The position numbers were made by a program, and so were the translations under genes. Below, one piece after another: positions 18,404 through 26,456 of a stretch of DNA of 64,000 bases (position 1 is the stretch's first letter; every line of letters begins with the position of its first letter). The stretch is taken from assembly GCA_024123915.1 (NCBI GenBank), contig CP099650.1:1984001-2048000 (forward strand). Reading direction: 5' to 3'. Below the pieces are notes generated by a model, which saw only the letters and a program-made list of their open reading frames with translations, did no database searches and was not told the origin of the DNA. The stretch is from Oxalobacteraceae bacterium OTU3CAMAD1 (GTDB taxonomy: Bacteria; Pseudomonadota; Gammaproteobacteria; Burkholderiales; Burkholderiaceae_D).

Positions 18404-19411
18404 ATGAGCGATAACATCGACAGCCACCACACCCCACCGACGCCGGCGCAGCCGGTCACGCCGACCGTGCCCGCTTCCAACTGGGAGCGCGAAGTGCTGG
18501 AAAAACTGGTGTTCGCCACGCTGAAGGAACAAAAGTCGTCGCGCCGCTGGGGGATCTTCTTCAAGTTCGCCACCTTGCTGGTGATCGTCGTCGCCCTGAG
18601 CACCTACTTCGATTTCAGCTGGACCGGTTCCGAGGAAACGCTGGGCCGCCATACGGCGCTGATCGAAATCGACGGCGCCATCGAATCGGAAGGCAGCGGC
18701 GCCGCCTCGGTGGTGATCCCGGCGCTCAATAAGGCGTTTTCCGACTCCGGTTCGGTCGCCGTCGTCATGCACATCAACAGCCCGGGCGGCAGTCCGGTCC
18801 AGGCCGGCATGATCGTCGACGAGATGAACCGCTTGCGCAAGGGCTATCCCGGCAAGCCGCTGTACGTGGTGGTCGATGAGATCTGCGCCTCCGGCTGCTA
18901 TTACATCGCCGCCGGCGCAGACCGCATCTACGTCAACAAGGCAAGCATCGTCGGTTCCATCGGCGTGCTGATGGACGGTTTCGGCTTCACCGGCTTCATG
19001 GACAAGGTCGGCGTCGAGCGCCGCCTGCTGACGGCCGGCGAGAACAAGGGGTTCATGGACCCGTTCACGCCGCTGACGGACAAGCATAAACAATATGCGC
19101 AGGCGATGCTCGACGAGATCCACCAGCAGTTCATCCAGGTGGTGCGCAACGGCCGCGGCAAGCGGCTCAAGGAAAGCCCGGAAATGTTCTCCGGCCTGTT
19201 CTGGACCGGCGCCAAGTCGATCGACATGGGCCTGGCCGACGCCCTGGGCACGGTCGACAGCGTCGCGCGCGATGTCATCCGCGCCGAAGACATCGTCGAC
19301 TACACCCAGCATGAAGGCCTGCCCGAGCGCGTGCTGAAGAAATTCGGCGCGGCGATGGGCGCCGGCGCGATGAAATCGGCGGTGCAGACCGTGACGCCGA
19401 GCCTGCGCTGA
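18404..19411 (+). CDS. sppA: S49 family peptidase, SppA/SohB-like
   Basis: This 335-residue protein is anchored by one membrane segment (about residues 48-65), with the catalytic part outside the cytoplasm. Ser163 in EICASGCYY is the nucleophile and Lys215 in LTAGENKG the general base, the Ser/Lys dyad of signal peptide peptidase. HINSPGGSPVQAG and SIVGSIGVLM are other family blocks. It is a single-domain form, half the size of E. coli SppA. The family degrades leftover signal peptides and misfolded membrane fragments. Confidence 0.9.
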   Translation: MSDNIDSHHTPPTPAQPVTPTVPASNWEREVLEKLVFATLKEQKSSRRWGIFFKFATLLVIVVALSTYFDFSWTGSEETLGRHTALIEIDGAIESEGSGAASVVIPALNKAFSDSGSVAVVMHINSPGGSPVQAGMIVDEMNRLRKGYPGKPLYVVVDEICASGCYYIAAGADRIYVNKASIVGSIGVLMDGFGFTGFMDKVGVERRLLTAGENKGFMDPFTPLTDKHKQYAQAMLDEIHQQFIQVVRNGRGKRLKESPEMFSGLFWTGAKSIDMGLADALGTVDSVARDVIRAEDIVDYTQHEGLPERVLKKFGAAMGAGAMKSAVQTVTPSLR

Positions 19412-19478
19412 CGCGTTAGGCGCCATTGGCGTATTTCTGGCGGGGCGATAAACATTAACAATCCGGTCTTATTTCGGC

Positions 19479-19506
19479 TTGCATATCCGACTTGGTGGAC
19501 TATAGT
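19479..19506 (+). promoter_or_regulatory. Sigma-70-type promoter for a candidate small RNA
   Basis: TTGCAT (19479-19484) and TATAGT (19501-19506) are separated by 16 bases, close to the TTGACA/TATAAT consensus. No reading frame with a ribosome site begins downstream on this strand before the terminator at 19658. Confidence 0.55.
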
Positions 19507-19512
19507 AAGGGG

Positions 19513-19690
19513 GTAGTTCTTTCCAAGGGAGGCCGATATAAACAGTTTATCTCGTTGTCAGCAGATCTTGATTCAGTGTGATTGAACTACTTAAACCGCA
19601 TCATGGATGCGGATTTGAGAGAATTTCGATTCCTCGTCAGAGTCCTTTCATGGGACTGAAAACAGCGGCGCAATGCCGCTGTTTTCTATT
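19513..19690 (+). ncRNA. Candidate small non-coding RNA
   Basis: A good promoter at 19479-19506 and a strong terminator hairpin at 19658-19686 enclose about 175 bases without a plausible coding frame. Internal stems include CCGCATC/GATGCGG (about 19598-19614) and GTCC/GGAC just before the terminator. The transcript would begin near 19513. I do not recognise it as 6S, SRP, tmRNA or RNase P RNA. It lies about 100 bases after the S49 peptidase gene. Confidence 0.5.
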
Positions 19691-19983
19691 GGGCGCAGCA
19701 TGGCCGGGTCGACATCGGCCGGCGCGTCCGCCGCCGGGCCGCCGTCGCGCAGCGCGTGTCCGTCGCGCTCCTGTTCATGCCGCTCGGGATACGATTGCGC
19801 AAAGCCGCCGGCCTCCAGCCAGGCGAGAAAATGGGCCTGGCGCTGCTCGTGCCAGCGGGTCTGGACGCCGGTCACGGGGGCGCGGGCGGGGGCGCAGTTG
19901 CGGCAGCGGGCCAGCAGTAGTTCGGTTCGGTGCATGGCGGCCTGTTCCTGCGCCGCCGGGTTCGCGTTGCGTACGGTAGTCAT
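19648..19983 (-). CDS. Hypothetical protein
   Basis: A possible 111-residue protein with AGGA about 7 bases before the ATG. It contains a Trp/His/Gln-rich stretch (WHEQRQAHFLAWLEAGGF) and two cysteines in RCRNCAP. No membrane segment, signal or family is recognised. Its last codons run through the hairpin at 19658-19686, which is unusual for a real gene and lowers confidence. The gap to the divergent rsuA gene (188 bases) has a short palindrome and AT-rich sequence suitable for promoters. Confidence 0.4.
   Translation of the reverse strand: MTTVRNANPAAQEQAAMHRTELLLARCRNCAPARAPVTGVQTRWHEQRQAHFLAWLEAGGFAQSYPERHEQERDGHALRDGGPAADAPADVDPAMLRPIENSGIAPLFSVP
19658..19686 (+). terminator. Terminator hairpin of the candidate small RNA
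   Basis: GAAAACAGCGGC and GCCGCTGTTTTC form a perfect 12-base stem with a 5-base loop. The stem itself supplies the A-run and T-run, followed by TATT. It would work in both directions. Confidence 0.75.
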
Positions 19984-20005
19984 GTTGTCGTCCTGCTGAG
20001 TATTT

Positions 20006-20019
20006 CCTAGTCCACTAGG
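20006..20019. promoter_or_regulatory. Short palindrome between hypothetical gene and rsuA
   Basis: CCTAGT, CC, ACTAGG form a 6+2+6 inverted repeat, about 23 bases upstream of the minus-strand hypothetical start. It could be an operator. Nearby at about 20119-20142 the 11-base unit CCGCTACCTTC is repeated twice in tandem before rsuA. Confidence 0.3.
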
Positions 20020-20171
20020 CGGATTCCTAATGAGCTTTGAGTCTACCGATTCAATCTTTTCGGTACTTGATGTGGATCAATAAAATGGGGTGTCCAGGAC
20101 ATTGCAGTGTGGCGCGGCCGCTACCTTCCCGCTACCTTCCCGCGATTTGGCGCATCCTGTAAAATCCGGCC

Positions 20172-20927
20172 ATGAGTAAATTATCCCTGGACCGCATCCT
20201 GCAATCGCAGGGCTATGGCACCCGCAAGTATTGCCGCTCCCTCATCGAGGATGGCGAAGTGAGCATCAATGGCGTGGTGCACGACAACTATAAAGCCGGC
20301 ATCGAGACCGATGGCCTGGTGTTGACCATCTTCGACGAAGAGTGGGTATATCGCGAGCATTTGTACATCGCGCTGCACAAACCGGCCAATTTCGAGTGTT
20401 CGCGCAAGCCCAGCCACCATCCCGGCGTGCTGACCTTGCTGCCCGAGCAATTCACCTGGCGCGACGTGCAGCCGGTCGGCCGGCTCGACCACGATACCAC
20501 CGGCATGCTGCTGATGTCGGACGATGGCCCGTTTATCCATGCACAATCGTCGCCGAAGCGGCACGTTCCGAAGATTTACCAGGCCACAACGCAAGAATCC
20601 GTCACCGATGAACTGGTGGCGCAATTGCTGGCCGGGGTGCAATTGCACGACGAACCGGCGCCGCTTGCGGCGCAAACCTGCGTCCGGCGCGGCGAGCATC
20701 TGCTGGAAATCGTGCTCGAGCAGGGCAAATACCACCAGGTCAAGCGCATGCTGGCCGCCGCCGGCAACCATTGCAGCGCGCTGCACCGCTCGGCCATCGG
20801 CGGCCTGACCCTGGAATCGCTCGGCATCGCCGAGGGCGATTGGTGCTATCTGACGGCCGAACAGCTGGCGCTGCTGGCGCCGTCGTTGGTTCCTGCTGCG
20901 GCGCCTGCCGCCGCGCCGGCGCCATGA
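20172..20927 (+). CDS. rsuA: 16S rRNA pseudouridine(516) synthase RsuA
   Basis: This 251-residue protein has an S4 domain at residues 1-60 (LDRILQSQGYGTRKYCRSLIEDGEVSING) and the RsuA-type catalytic motif GRLDHDTTGMLLMSDDG with Asp106. KIYQATT and EGKYHQVKRM-like (LEQGKYHQVKRML) segments are family marks. It modifies U516 of 16S rRNA. The chain ends with an Ala/Pro-rich tail. Its stop overlaps the start of the FAH-family gene (ATGA), indicating coupled translation. Confidence 0.92.
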   Translation: MSKLSLDRILQSQGYGTRKYCRSLIEDGEVSINGVVHDNYKAGIETDGLVLTIFDEEWVYREHLYIALHKPANFECSRKPSHHPGVLTLLPEQFTWRDVQPVGRLDHDTTGMLLMSDDGPFIHAQSSPKRHVPKIYQATTQESVTDELVAQLLAGVQLHDEPAPLAAQTCVRRGEHLLEIVLEQGKYHQVKRMLAAAGNHCSALHRSAIGGLTLESLGIAEGDWCYLTAEQLALLAPSLVPAAAPAAAPAP

Positions 20928-21910
20928 AGCTTGCCACCTTGAAGGACGGCACCCGCGACGGCCAGTTGGCCGTCGTCTCGCGCGACCTCAAAACGGCGCA
21001 GCTGGCCGACGGCGTGGCGCGCAGCCTGCAGCGCGCGCTCGACGACTGGAGCTTCATCGCCCCGCAACTGGAGACGATCTACCAGGATCTGAACGATGGG
21101 CGGGCGCGCCGCGCTTTCGAGTTCGAGCCCGCAAACTGCATGGCGCCGTTGCCGCGCGCGTTCCAGTGGGCCGACGGTTCGGCCTACGTCAACCATGTCG
21201 AATTGGTGCGCAAGGCGCGCGGCGCCGACATGCCGGACGCGTTCTGGGACGAGCCGTTGATGTACCAGGGCGGCAGCGACGACCTGCTCGGCCCGACCGA
21301 CGATATCGAACTGTTCCACGAGCAGTGGGGCATCGATTTCGAAGCGGAAGTGGCCGTCATCACCGACGATGTGCCCATGGGCGCGACGCCGGACCAGGCG
21401 CACCAGCGCATCCGCCTGCTGATGCTGGCCAACGACGTCTCGTTGCGCAACCTGATTCCGGCGGAACTGGCCAAGGGTTTCGGCTTTTTGCAAAGCAAGC
21501 CGGCCACCAGCTTCTCGCCGGTGGCGGTCACGCCGGACGAGCTCGACGATGCCTGGAAGGGCGGCAAGGTCCATCTGCCGCTGCGCTCGACGTGGAACGG
21601 CAAGCTGGTCGGCCAGCCGCACGCCGGCGTCGACATGGTGTTCAATTTCCCAAAACTGATCGCCCACCTGGCGGCGACCCGCAACGTGCGCGCGGGCTCC
21701 ATCGTCGGCTCGGGCACGGTGTCCAACAAGGACGCCAAGCGGGGGTATTCCTGCATCGCCGAGCAACGCGCGCTGGAAATGATCGCCGGCGGCGAGCCGG
21801 TCACGCCGTTCATGGCCTTCGGCGACACCATCCGCATCGAGATGCTCAACAGCGACGGCAAGTCGGTGTTCGGCGCCATCGACCAGAAGGTCGTCCAGAA
21901 GACAAGCTAG
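20924..21910 (+). CDS. Fumarylacetoacetate hydrolase family protein
   Basis: This 328-residue enzyme of the FAH superfamily cleaves C-C bonds in beta-diketones or catalyses related isomerisations. The metal ligands are visible as the Glu pair of DFEAEVAVITD and the Asp of LANDVSLRNL. GSGTVSNKD and the closing FGDTIRIEM are conserved family parts. An N-terminal domain of about 110 residues precedes the catalytic barrel, as in two-domain FAH-like proteins. The substrate is unknown. It overlaps rsuA by 4 bases and may share its transcript. No flagellar link is evident. Confidence 0.85.
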   Translation: MKLATLKDGTRDGQLAVVSRDLKTAQLADGVARSLQRALDDWSFIAPQLETIYQDLNDGRARRAFEFEPANCMAPLPRAFQWADGSAYVNHVELVRKARGADMPDAFWDEPLMYQGGSDDLLGPTDDIELFHEQWGIDFEAEVAVITDDVPMGATPDQAHQRIRLLMLANDVSLRNLIPAELAKGFGFLQSKPATSFSPVAVTPDELDDAWKGGKVHLPLRSTWNGKLVGQPHAGVDMVFNFPKLIAHLAATRNVRAGSIVGSGTVSNKDAKRGYSCIAEQRALEMIAGGEPVTPFMAFGDTIRIEMLNSDGKSVFGAIDQKVVQKTS

Positions 21911-22035
21911 TCAAACTGACAATTGCCGTGCGGAATCAGTGAGCAAGCACTGAAACACCGCCGTATTCGACCGATGGTCTTGCCCTGCCGCACTCGATAA
22001 TGGCAACATCGAAATGAACCACGCGGCAGGCCGAC

Positions 22036-23226
22036 ATGTCAGAAGATAGCGACGCAGAAAAGACCGAACCCGCGTCAGCGAAGCGCCTCGAGCAGGCGCG
22101 CGAGGAAGGCGACGTTCCCCGATCGCGGGAAGTGGCCACGTTTACCGTGCTGATGGCCGCCGGCGCCGGCCTGTGGCTGACCGGCGACGGCCTGATACGA
22201 CAACTCAATTCCGCCCTGGTGTCCGGACTGACCCTGACCCAAGAGCAAATCTTCAATCCGGACGTGCTGATCAACCGCATCCTGGTCGATGTGGTGCGGG
22301 TGATGATCGCCTGCCTGCCCCTGGGCGTGGCGGTGATGGTTGTCGCGCTGGCGTCGCCGCTGCTGGTGGGCGGCTGGCTGTTCAGCGGCAAGGCCTTCCT
22401 GCCCAAGTTCAGCAAGCTCAATCCCATCACCGGCATCGGCAATATGTTCTCCAAGAACGCCCTGGTCGAACTGTTCAAGGCCATCGCCAAGGCGCTGGTG
22501 GTCGGCGTGGTCGCCTACATGGTGGTGATGAAGCAGAAGGAAGCGGTGATCGGCCTGGCGGTCGAGCCGCTCAAGCTGGGCAGCGTGCACCTGCTGAATA
22601 TGCTCGGCAGCAGCTTCCTGTTCATCGTCGGCGCGCTCGGCCTGATCGCCGCCATCGACGGGCCGTACCAGATGTGGCATTACGCCAATAAGCTGAAGAT
22701 GACCCGCCAAGAGATGATCCAGGAATCGAAGGAGTCCGACGGCAACCCGCAAATCAAGGGCAAGATCCGCCAGCTGCAGCGCGAGATGGCCAAGCGCCGC
22801 ATGATGGCAGACGTGCCGACCGCCGACGTGGTGGTGACCAACCCGACCCACTACGCGGTCGCGCTCAAGTACAGCGACGGCATGCGCGGCGCGCCGAAGG
22901 TGGTGGCCAAGGGCACCGACGAGGTGGCCGCCAAGATCCGCGAGATCGCCAAGGACAGCAAGGTCACCTTGCTCGAGGCGCCGGCGCTGGCGCGCGCGCT
23001 GTACAAGCACACCGAGATCGGCGACGAGATTCCCGAGCAGCTGTACGCGGCAGTGGCCGAGGTGCTGGCCTATGTCTTCCAGCTGCGCCTGTTCAGCAAA
23101 GGCGGCGGCGACCGTCCGGACGTGCCGAAGACCCTGGATGTGCCGCCCGAGCTCGATCCGCTGAACCCGGCCTATATCCCCAAGAATGGCAAGAAACCAG
23201 ATTTGAATAACGGAGCTTCCGCATGA
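22036..23226 (+). CDS. flhB: Flagellar export switch protein FlhB
   Basis: This 396-residue protein has a charged N-terminus (EKTEPASAKRLEQAREEGDVPRS), four membrane segments (about 35-215) and a cytoplasmic domain with the self-cleaving NPTH motif (Asn269). Cleavage switches the export apparatus from rod/hook to filament substrates with FliK. The C-terminal extension of about 30 residues is Pro-rich. It opens the flh operon; flhA overlaps by 4 bases. The 125-base gap before it shows no clear sigma-28 site. Confidence 0.96.
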   Translation: MSEDSDAEKTEPASAKRLEQAREEGDVPRSREVATFTVLMAAGAGLWLTGDGLIRQLNSALVSGLTLTQEQIFNPDVLINRILVDVVRVMIACLPLGVAVMVVALASPLLVGGWLFSGKAFLPKFSKLNPITGIGNMFSKNALVELFKAIAKALVVGVVAYMVVMKQKEAVIGLAVEPLKLGSVHLLNMLGSSFLFIVGALGLIAAIDGPYQMWHYANKLKMTRQEMIQESKESDGNPQIKGKIRQLQREMAKRRMMADVPTADVVVTNPTHYAVALKYSDGMRGAPKVVAKGTDEVAAKIREIAKDSKVTLLEAPALARALYKHTEIGDEIPEQLYAAVAEVLAYVFQLRLFSKGGGDRPDVPKTLDVPPELDPLNPAYIPKNGKKPDLNNGASA

Positions 23227-25340
23227 ACGCAATGAGCAACATCAAACTGCCGCCATGGTTGCAGGGCATCGCCAACAGCAAGAACAAGTCGAGCCTGGCC
23301 GCGCCTATCCTGATCATCATGCTGCTGGGGATGATGGTGCTGCCGCTGCCGGCGTTCGTGCTCGACATCTTCTTCAGCTTTAACATCGCGCTGTCGGTGA
23401 TCGTGCTGCTGACCAGCCTGTACACGGTCAAACCGCTCGACTTCATGGCCTTCCCGACCGTCCTGCTGGTGTCGACCATGTTGCGCCTGTCGCTGAACGT
23501 GGCCTCGACCCGCGTGGTGCTGACCGAGGGCCACACCGGTCCCGACGCCGCCGGCAAGGTGATCGAGGCCTTCGGCCACTTCCTGATCGGCGGTAACTAC
23601 ACGGTCGGCCTGGTGGTGTTCATCATTTTGACCATCATTAACTTCACCGTCGTCACCAAGGGCGCCGGCCGTATCGCCGAAGTGGGCGCCCGTTTCGCGC
23701 TGGACGCGATGCCGGGTAAACAAATGGCGATCGACGCCGACCTCAACGCCGGCCTGATCGGCGAAGCCGACGCCCGCAAGCGCCGCAGCGAAGTGTCGCA
23801 GGAAGCCGAATTCTACGGCGCGATGGACGGCGCCAGTAAATACGTGCGCGGCGATGCGATCGCCGGTATCCTGGTCACGGTGATCAACGTCATCGGCGGC
23901 CTGCTGGTCGGCGTGATCCAGCACGACCTGCCGTTCGGCGAGGCGATCAAGCTCTACACCCTGCTGGCCATCGGTGACGGCCTGGTGGCACAGATTCCGT
24001 CGCTGATCATCTCGGTGGCGGCCGGTATCGTGGTCTCGCGCGTGGCCAGCGACGAGGACATCGGCACCCAGATGGTGGGGCAGTTGTTCGCCAAGCCGCA
24101 GGTGCTGTACATCACCGCCGCCATCATCGGCGGCATGGGCATCATTCCTGGCATGCCGAATCTGGTGTTCCTGCTGCTGGCCGGCGTGCTGGCCGGCTCG
24201 GCCTACCTGATGACCAAGCGCGCCAAGGCCGGCGGCGGGTCGGCAGCCGAGGCTGCGGCTGCCGAGGCCGCCGAGCCGGCCGCCGCGCCCGAGCAAGAGG
24301 AAGCCAGCTGGCAGGACATCATGCCGGTCGATACCCTGGGCCTGGAAGTGGGCTACCGCCTGATTCCGCTGGTCGACAAGACCCAGGGCGGCGAGCTGCT
24401 CAAGCGTATCAAGGGCATCCGCAAGAAGTTCGCGCAGGAAGTCGGCTTCCTGGCGCCGCCGGTGCACATCCGGGACAACCTGGAACTCAAGCCTTCTGCC
24501 TACCGCATCACGCTCAAGGGCGTGGAGGTCGGTGCGGGCGAGGCCTTCAACGGACAATTCTTGGCGATCAATCCGGGCATGGCCAGCGGCACCCTGCAGG
24601 GCCTGGTGACCACCGATCCGGCCTTCGGCCTGCCGGCCACGTGGATCGACGCCGGCCTGCGCGATCAAGCGCAGGGCATGGGCTACACGGTCGTCGATGC
24701 CGGCACCGTGGTGGCCACCCATCTGAACCATTTGATCACGAGCCACGCGTCGGAGCTGCTGGGCCGCGCCGAGGTGCAGTCGCTGCTCGACCACCTGGGC
24801 AAGGAAGCGCCCAAGCTGGTGGAGGACCTGGTGCCGAAGATGGTGTCGCTGTCGACCTTGCAGAAGGTGCTGCAGAACCTGCTGATGGAAGGCGTGCACA
24901 TCCGCGACATGCGCTCGGTGATCGAGACCCTGGCCGAGCACGCCGTGCACACGCAGGACCCGAACGACCTGACGGCGCTGGTGCGCATCTCGCTGGGCCG
25001 GGCCATCGTGCAGCAGCTGTTCCCGGGTGCGTCCGAGCTGTCGGTGATGACCTTGGATAACCGACTGGAGCGCTTGCTGATGCAGGCGCTGGCGGCCAGC
25101 GGGCCGGATGGCGCCGGCATCGAGCCGGGTCTGGCCGACACCATCGCCCAGCAGGCGCAACAAGCGGCGCAGCAGCAGGAGGCGCTGGGGCTGACGCCGG
25201 TGCTCTTGGTGCCGGGGCCGTTGCGGGCCTTGCTGTCGCGCTTCCTGCGCCGCGCCTTGCCGCAATTGAAGGTGCTGTCGCACGCCGAGATTCCGGAGAC
25301 TAAAACCATCCGCGTGACCGCGCTGGTTGGGCAGCAGTAA
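23223..25340 (+). CDS. flhA: Flagellar export gate protein FlhA
   Basis: This 705-residue protein carries eight predicted membrane segments in residues 20-330. The conserved cytoplasmic loop has LDAMPGKQMAIDADLNAG and RRSEVSQEAEFYGAMDGASKYVRGDAIA, characteristic of FlhA. The C-terminal half forms the nonameric ring that receives export chaperones. Length is normal. It follows flhB directly; the next intact gene, flhF, is about 1.1 kb away because a broken Rpn-type gene lies between. Confidence 0.97.
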   Translation: MNAMSNIKLPPWLQGIANSKNKSSLAAPILIIMLLGMMVLPLPAFVLDIFFSFNIALSVIVLLTSLYTVKPLDFMAFPTVLLVSTMLRLSLNVASTRVVLTEGHTGPDAAGKVIEAFGHFLIGGNYTVGLVVFIILTIINFTVVTKGAGRIAEVGARFALDAMPGKQMAIDADLNAGLIGEADARKRRSEVSQEAEFYGAMDGASKYVRGDAIAGILVTVINVIGGLLVGVIQHDLPFGEAIKLYTLLAIGDGLVAQIPSLIISVAAGIVVSRVASDEDIGTQMVGQLFAKPQVLYITAAIIGGMGIIPGMPNLVFLLLAGVLAGSAYLMTKRAKAGGGSAAEAAAAEAAEPAAAPEQEEASWQDIMPVDTLGLEVGYRLIPLVDKTQGGELLKRIKGIRKKFAQEVGFLAPPVHIRDNLELKPSAYRITLKGVEVGAGEAFNGQFLAINPGMASGTLQGLVTTDPAFGLPATWIDAGLRDQAQGMGYTVVDAGTVVATHLNHLITSHASELLGRAEVQSLLDHLGKEAPKLVEDLVPKMVSLSTLQKVLQNLLMEGVHIRDMRSVIETLAEHAVHTQDPNDLTALVRISLGRAIVQQLFPGASELSVMTLDNRLERLLMQALAASGPDGAGIEPGLADTIAQQAQQAAQQQEALGLTPVLLVPGPLRALLSRFLRRALPQLKVLSHAEIPETKTIRVTALVGQQ

Positions 25341-25404
25341 CGGCAACTGGCGCGGGATTGATCCCGTCGCGGTTGCGTCCGTGCGGCCGGCCTGGACTGG
25401 CCGC

Positions 25405-26253
25405 ATGGATGATGATTTTTGGGTGCTGGTGCATTTGGAAGTGCAGGGGCGGCACGATAAGGATTCCGCCGAGCGAATTTTCATCTACAACTAGCGCGTT
25501 TACGACCGTTACCGGCGGCCGGTTGCCAGCCTGGCCCTGCTCACGGATGCCAGCAAGCGCTGGCGGCCCTGCGCCTTCTCCTACCAGCTGCTGGGCTGCG
25601 AGATGCGCATCGAGTTCCCCATCGTCAAGCTGCAGGACTACGCCGACCGTGTGGACGAATTGCTTATGCTGGACAACCCGTTCGCGCTGGTCACTGTGGC
25701 GCATTTGCTCACGCAAAAAACCAAGGGCAACGCGCATCGACGACGCATCGCCAAATGGCACTTGACCAAACAACTGTATCAGCGAAACTGGGATCGCCAG
25801 CGTATCATTAACCTGTATCGCGTGATCGATTGGATCATGTCGTTGCCGAAGGAACTAGATGCCCGATTGCATGAGGGCATCGTGCAATGGGAAAGGAGGA
25901 ATGCCATGACTTATCTGTCTTCGATAGAACGTATCGGTATGGAAATCGGCATGAAAAAAGGGGAGGAGCTGGGGTGGCGGAAAGGGCTCGAAGAAGGGCG
26001 GCAAGCAGGGTGGCAAGAAGGCCGGAAAGAAGGCCGGAAAGAAGGCCGGAAAGAAGGGCGGCAAGAAGGGCGGCAAGAAGGGCGCCGCGAAGCGTTGCTC
26101 GAAATGTTGACGATTTTGCTAACCGAGCGTTTCGGTAAGCTCGACGCGATGAGTAGCGCTATTCTCACAGTCGCCGATGTCGACCAGCTAACGGCGTGGA
26201 GCAAAAACGTCCTCGCCGCCCGCAGTTTGTCCGAGGTGTTTGCTGATAAATAG
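25405..26253 (+). pseudogene. Degraded Rpn-family (PD-(D/E)XK nuclease/transposase-like) gene
   Basis: The reading frame resembles Rpn-family proteins: VLVHLEVQGRHDKDSAERIFIYN, then a TAG at 25492-25494 where the family has Tyr, then RVYDRYRRPVASLALLTDAS, QLLGCEMRIEFPIVKL and a DUF4351-like tail (LLEMLTILLTERFGKL). The first hundred or so residues usual in the family are missing; only a few codons precede the conserved part. A protein could still start at ATG 25603 (216 residues) but would lack the nuclease core. Rpn proteins are linked to RecA-independent recombination. It lies between flhA and flhF. Confidence 0.8.
25991..26086 (+). repeat. Eight tandem 12-base repeats in the Rpn-like gene
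   Basis: Units of the form AAGAAGGSCGGM are repeated eight times in frame, encoding a Lys/Glu/Gly/Arg/Gln-rich tail. Three adjacent units (26015-26050) are identical. Such repeats are usual in the C-terminal tails of Rpn-like proteins and are prone to slippage. Confidence 0.85.
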
Positions 26254-26396
26254 GCAATCCCCACCGCCGAGGTGAAATGCGGCCCCTTTCCGCCCTTGTT
26301 CATCGGATCGTTTCCTAAGTGCATCGTCAATAATGGCACTGTCCGAGTAGAAAAGCGTCTCGTCCGGAAGACGCGCTACTCAAGCTACAGGAGTCG

Positions 26397-26456
26397 ATGA
26401 TGGCCAAACCTACCTCGCAAGCACGCGCCACCCAGTCCCTGGGGAGCCAGCCATGA
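26397..26456 (+). CDS. Possible 19-residue leader peptide before flhF
   Basis: A short frame starts at ATG 26397 (or 26400) just after AGGAG and reads MMAKPTSQARATQSLGSQP before its TGA, which overlaps the flhF ATG. Overlap and ribosome site suggest translational coupling. flhF also has its own GGGGAG site, so the peptide may be incidental. Confidence 0.3.
   Translation: MMAKPTSQARATQSLGSQP

Noticed and set aside
19513..19690. 6S RNA or another known housekeeping RNA
   Set aside because: The predicted stems are short and local; the long central-bubble rod of 6S RNA and the conserved SRP, tmRNA or RNase P motifs are not visible.
22075..25484. Long minus-strand frames opposite flhB and flhA
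   Set aside because: They mirror two well-conserved export genes and show only His/Gln/Arg-rich antisense composition.
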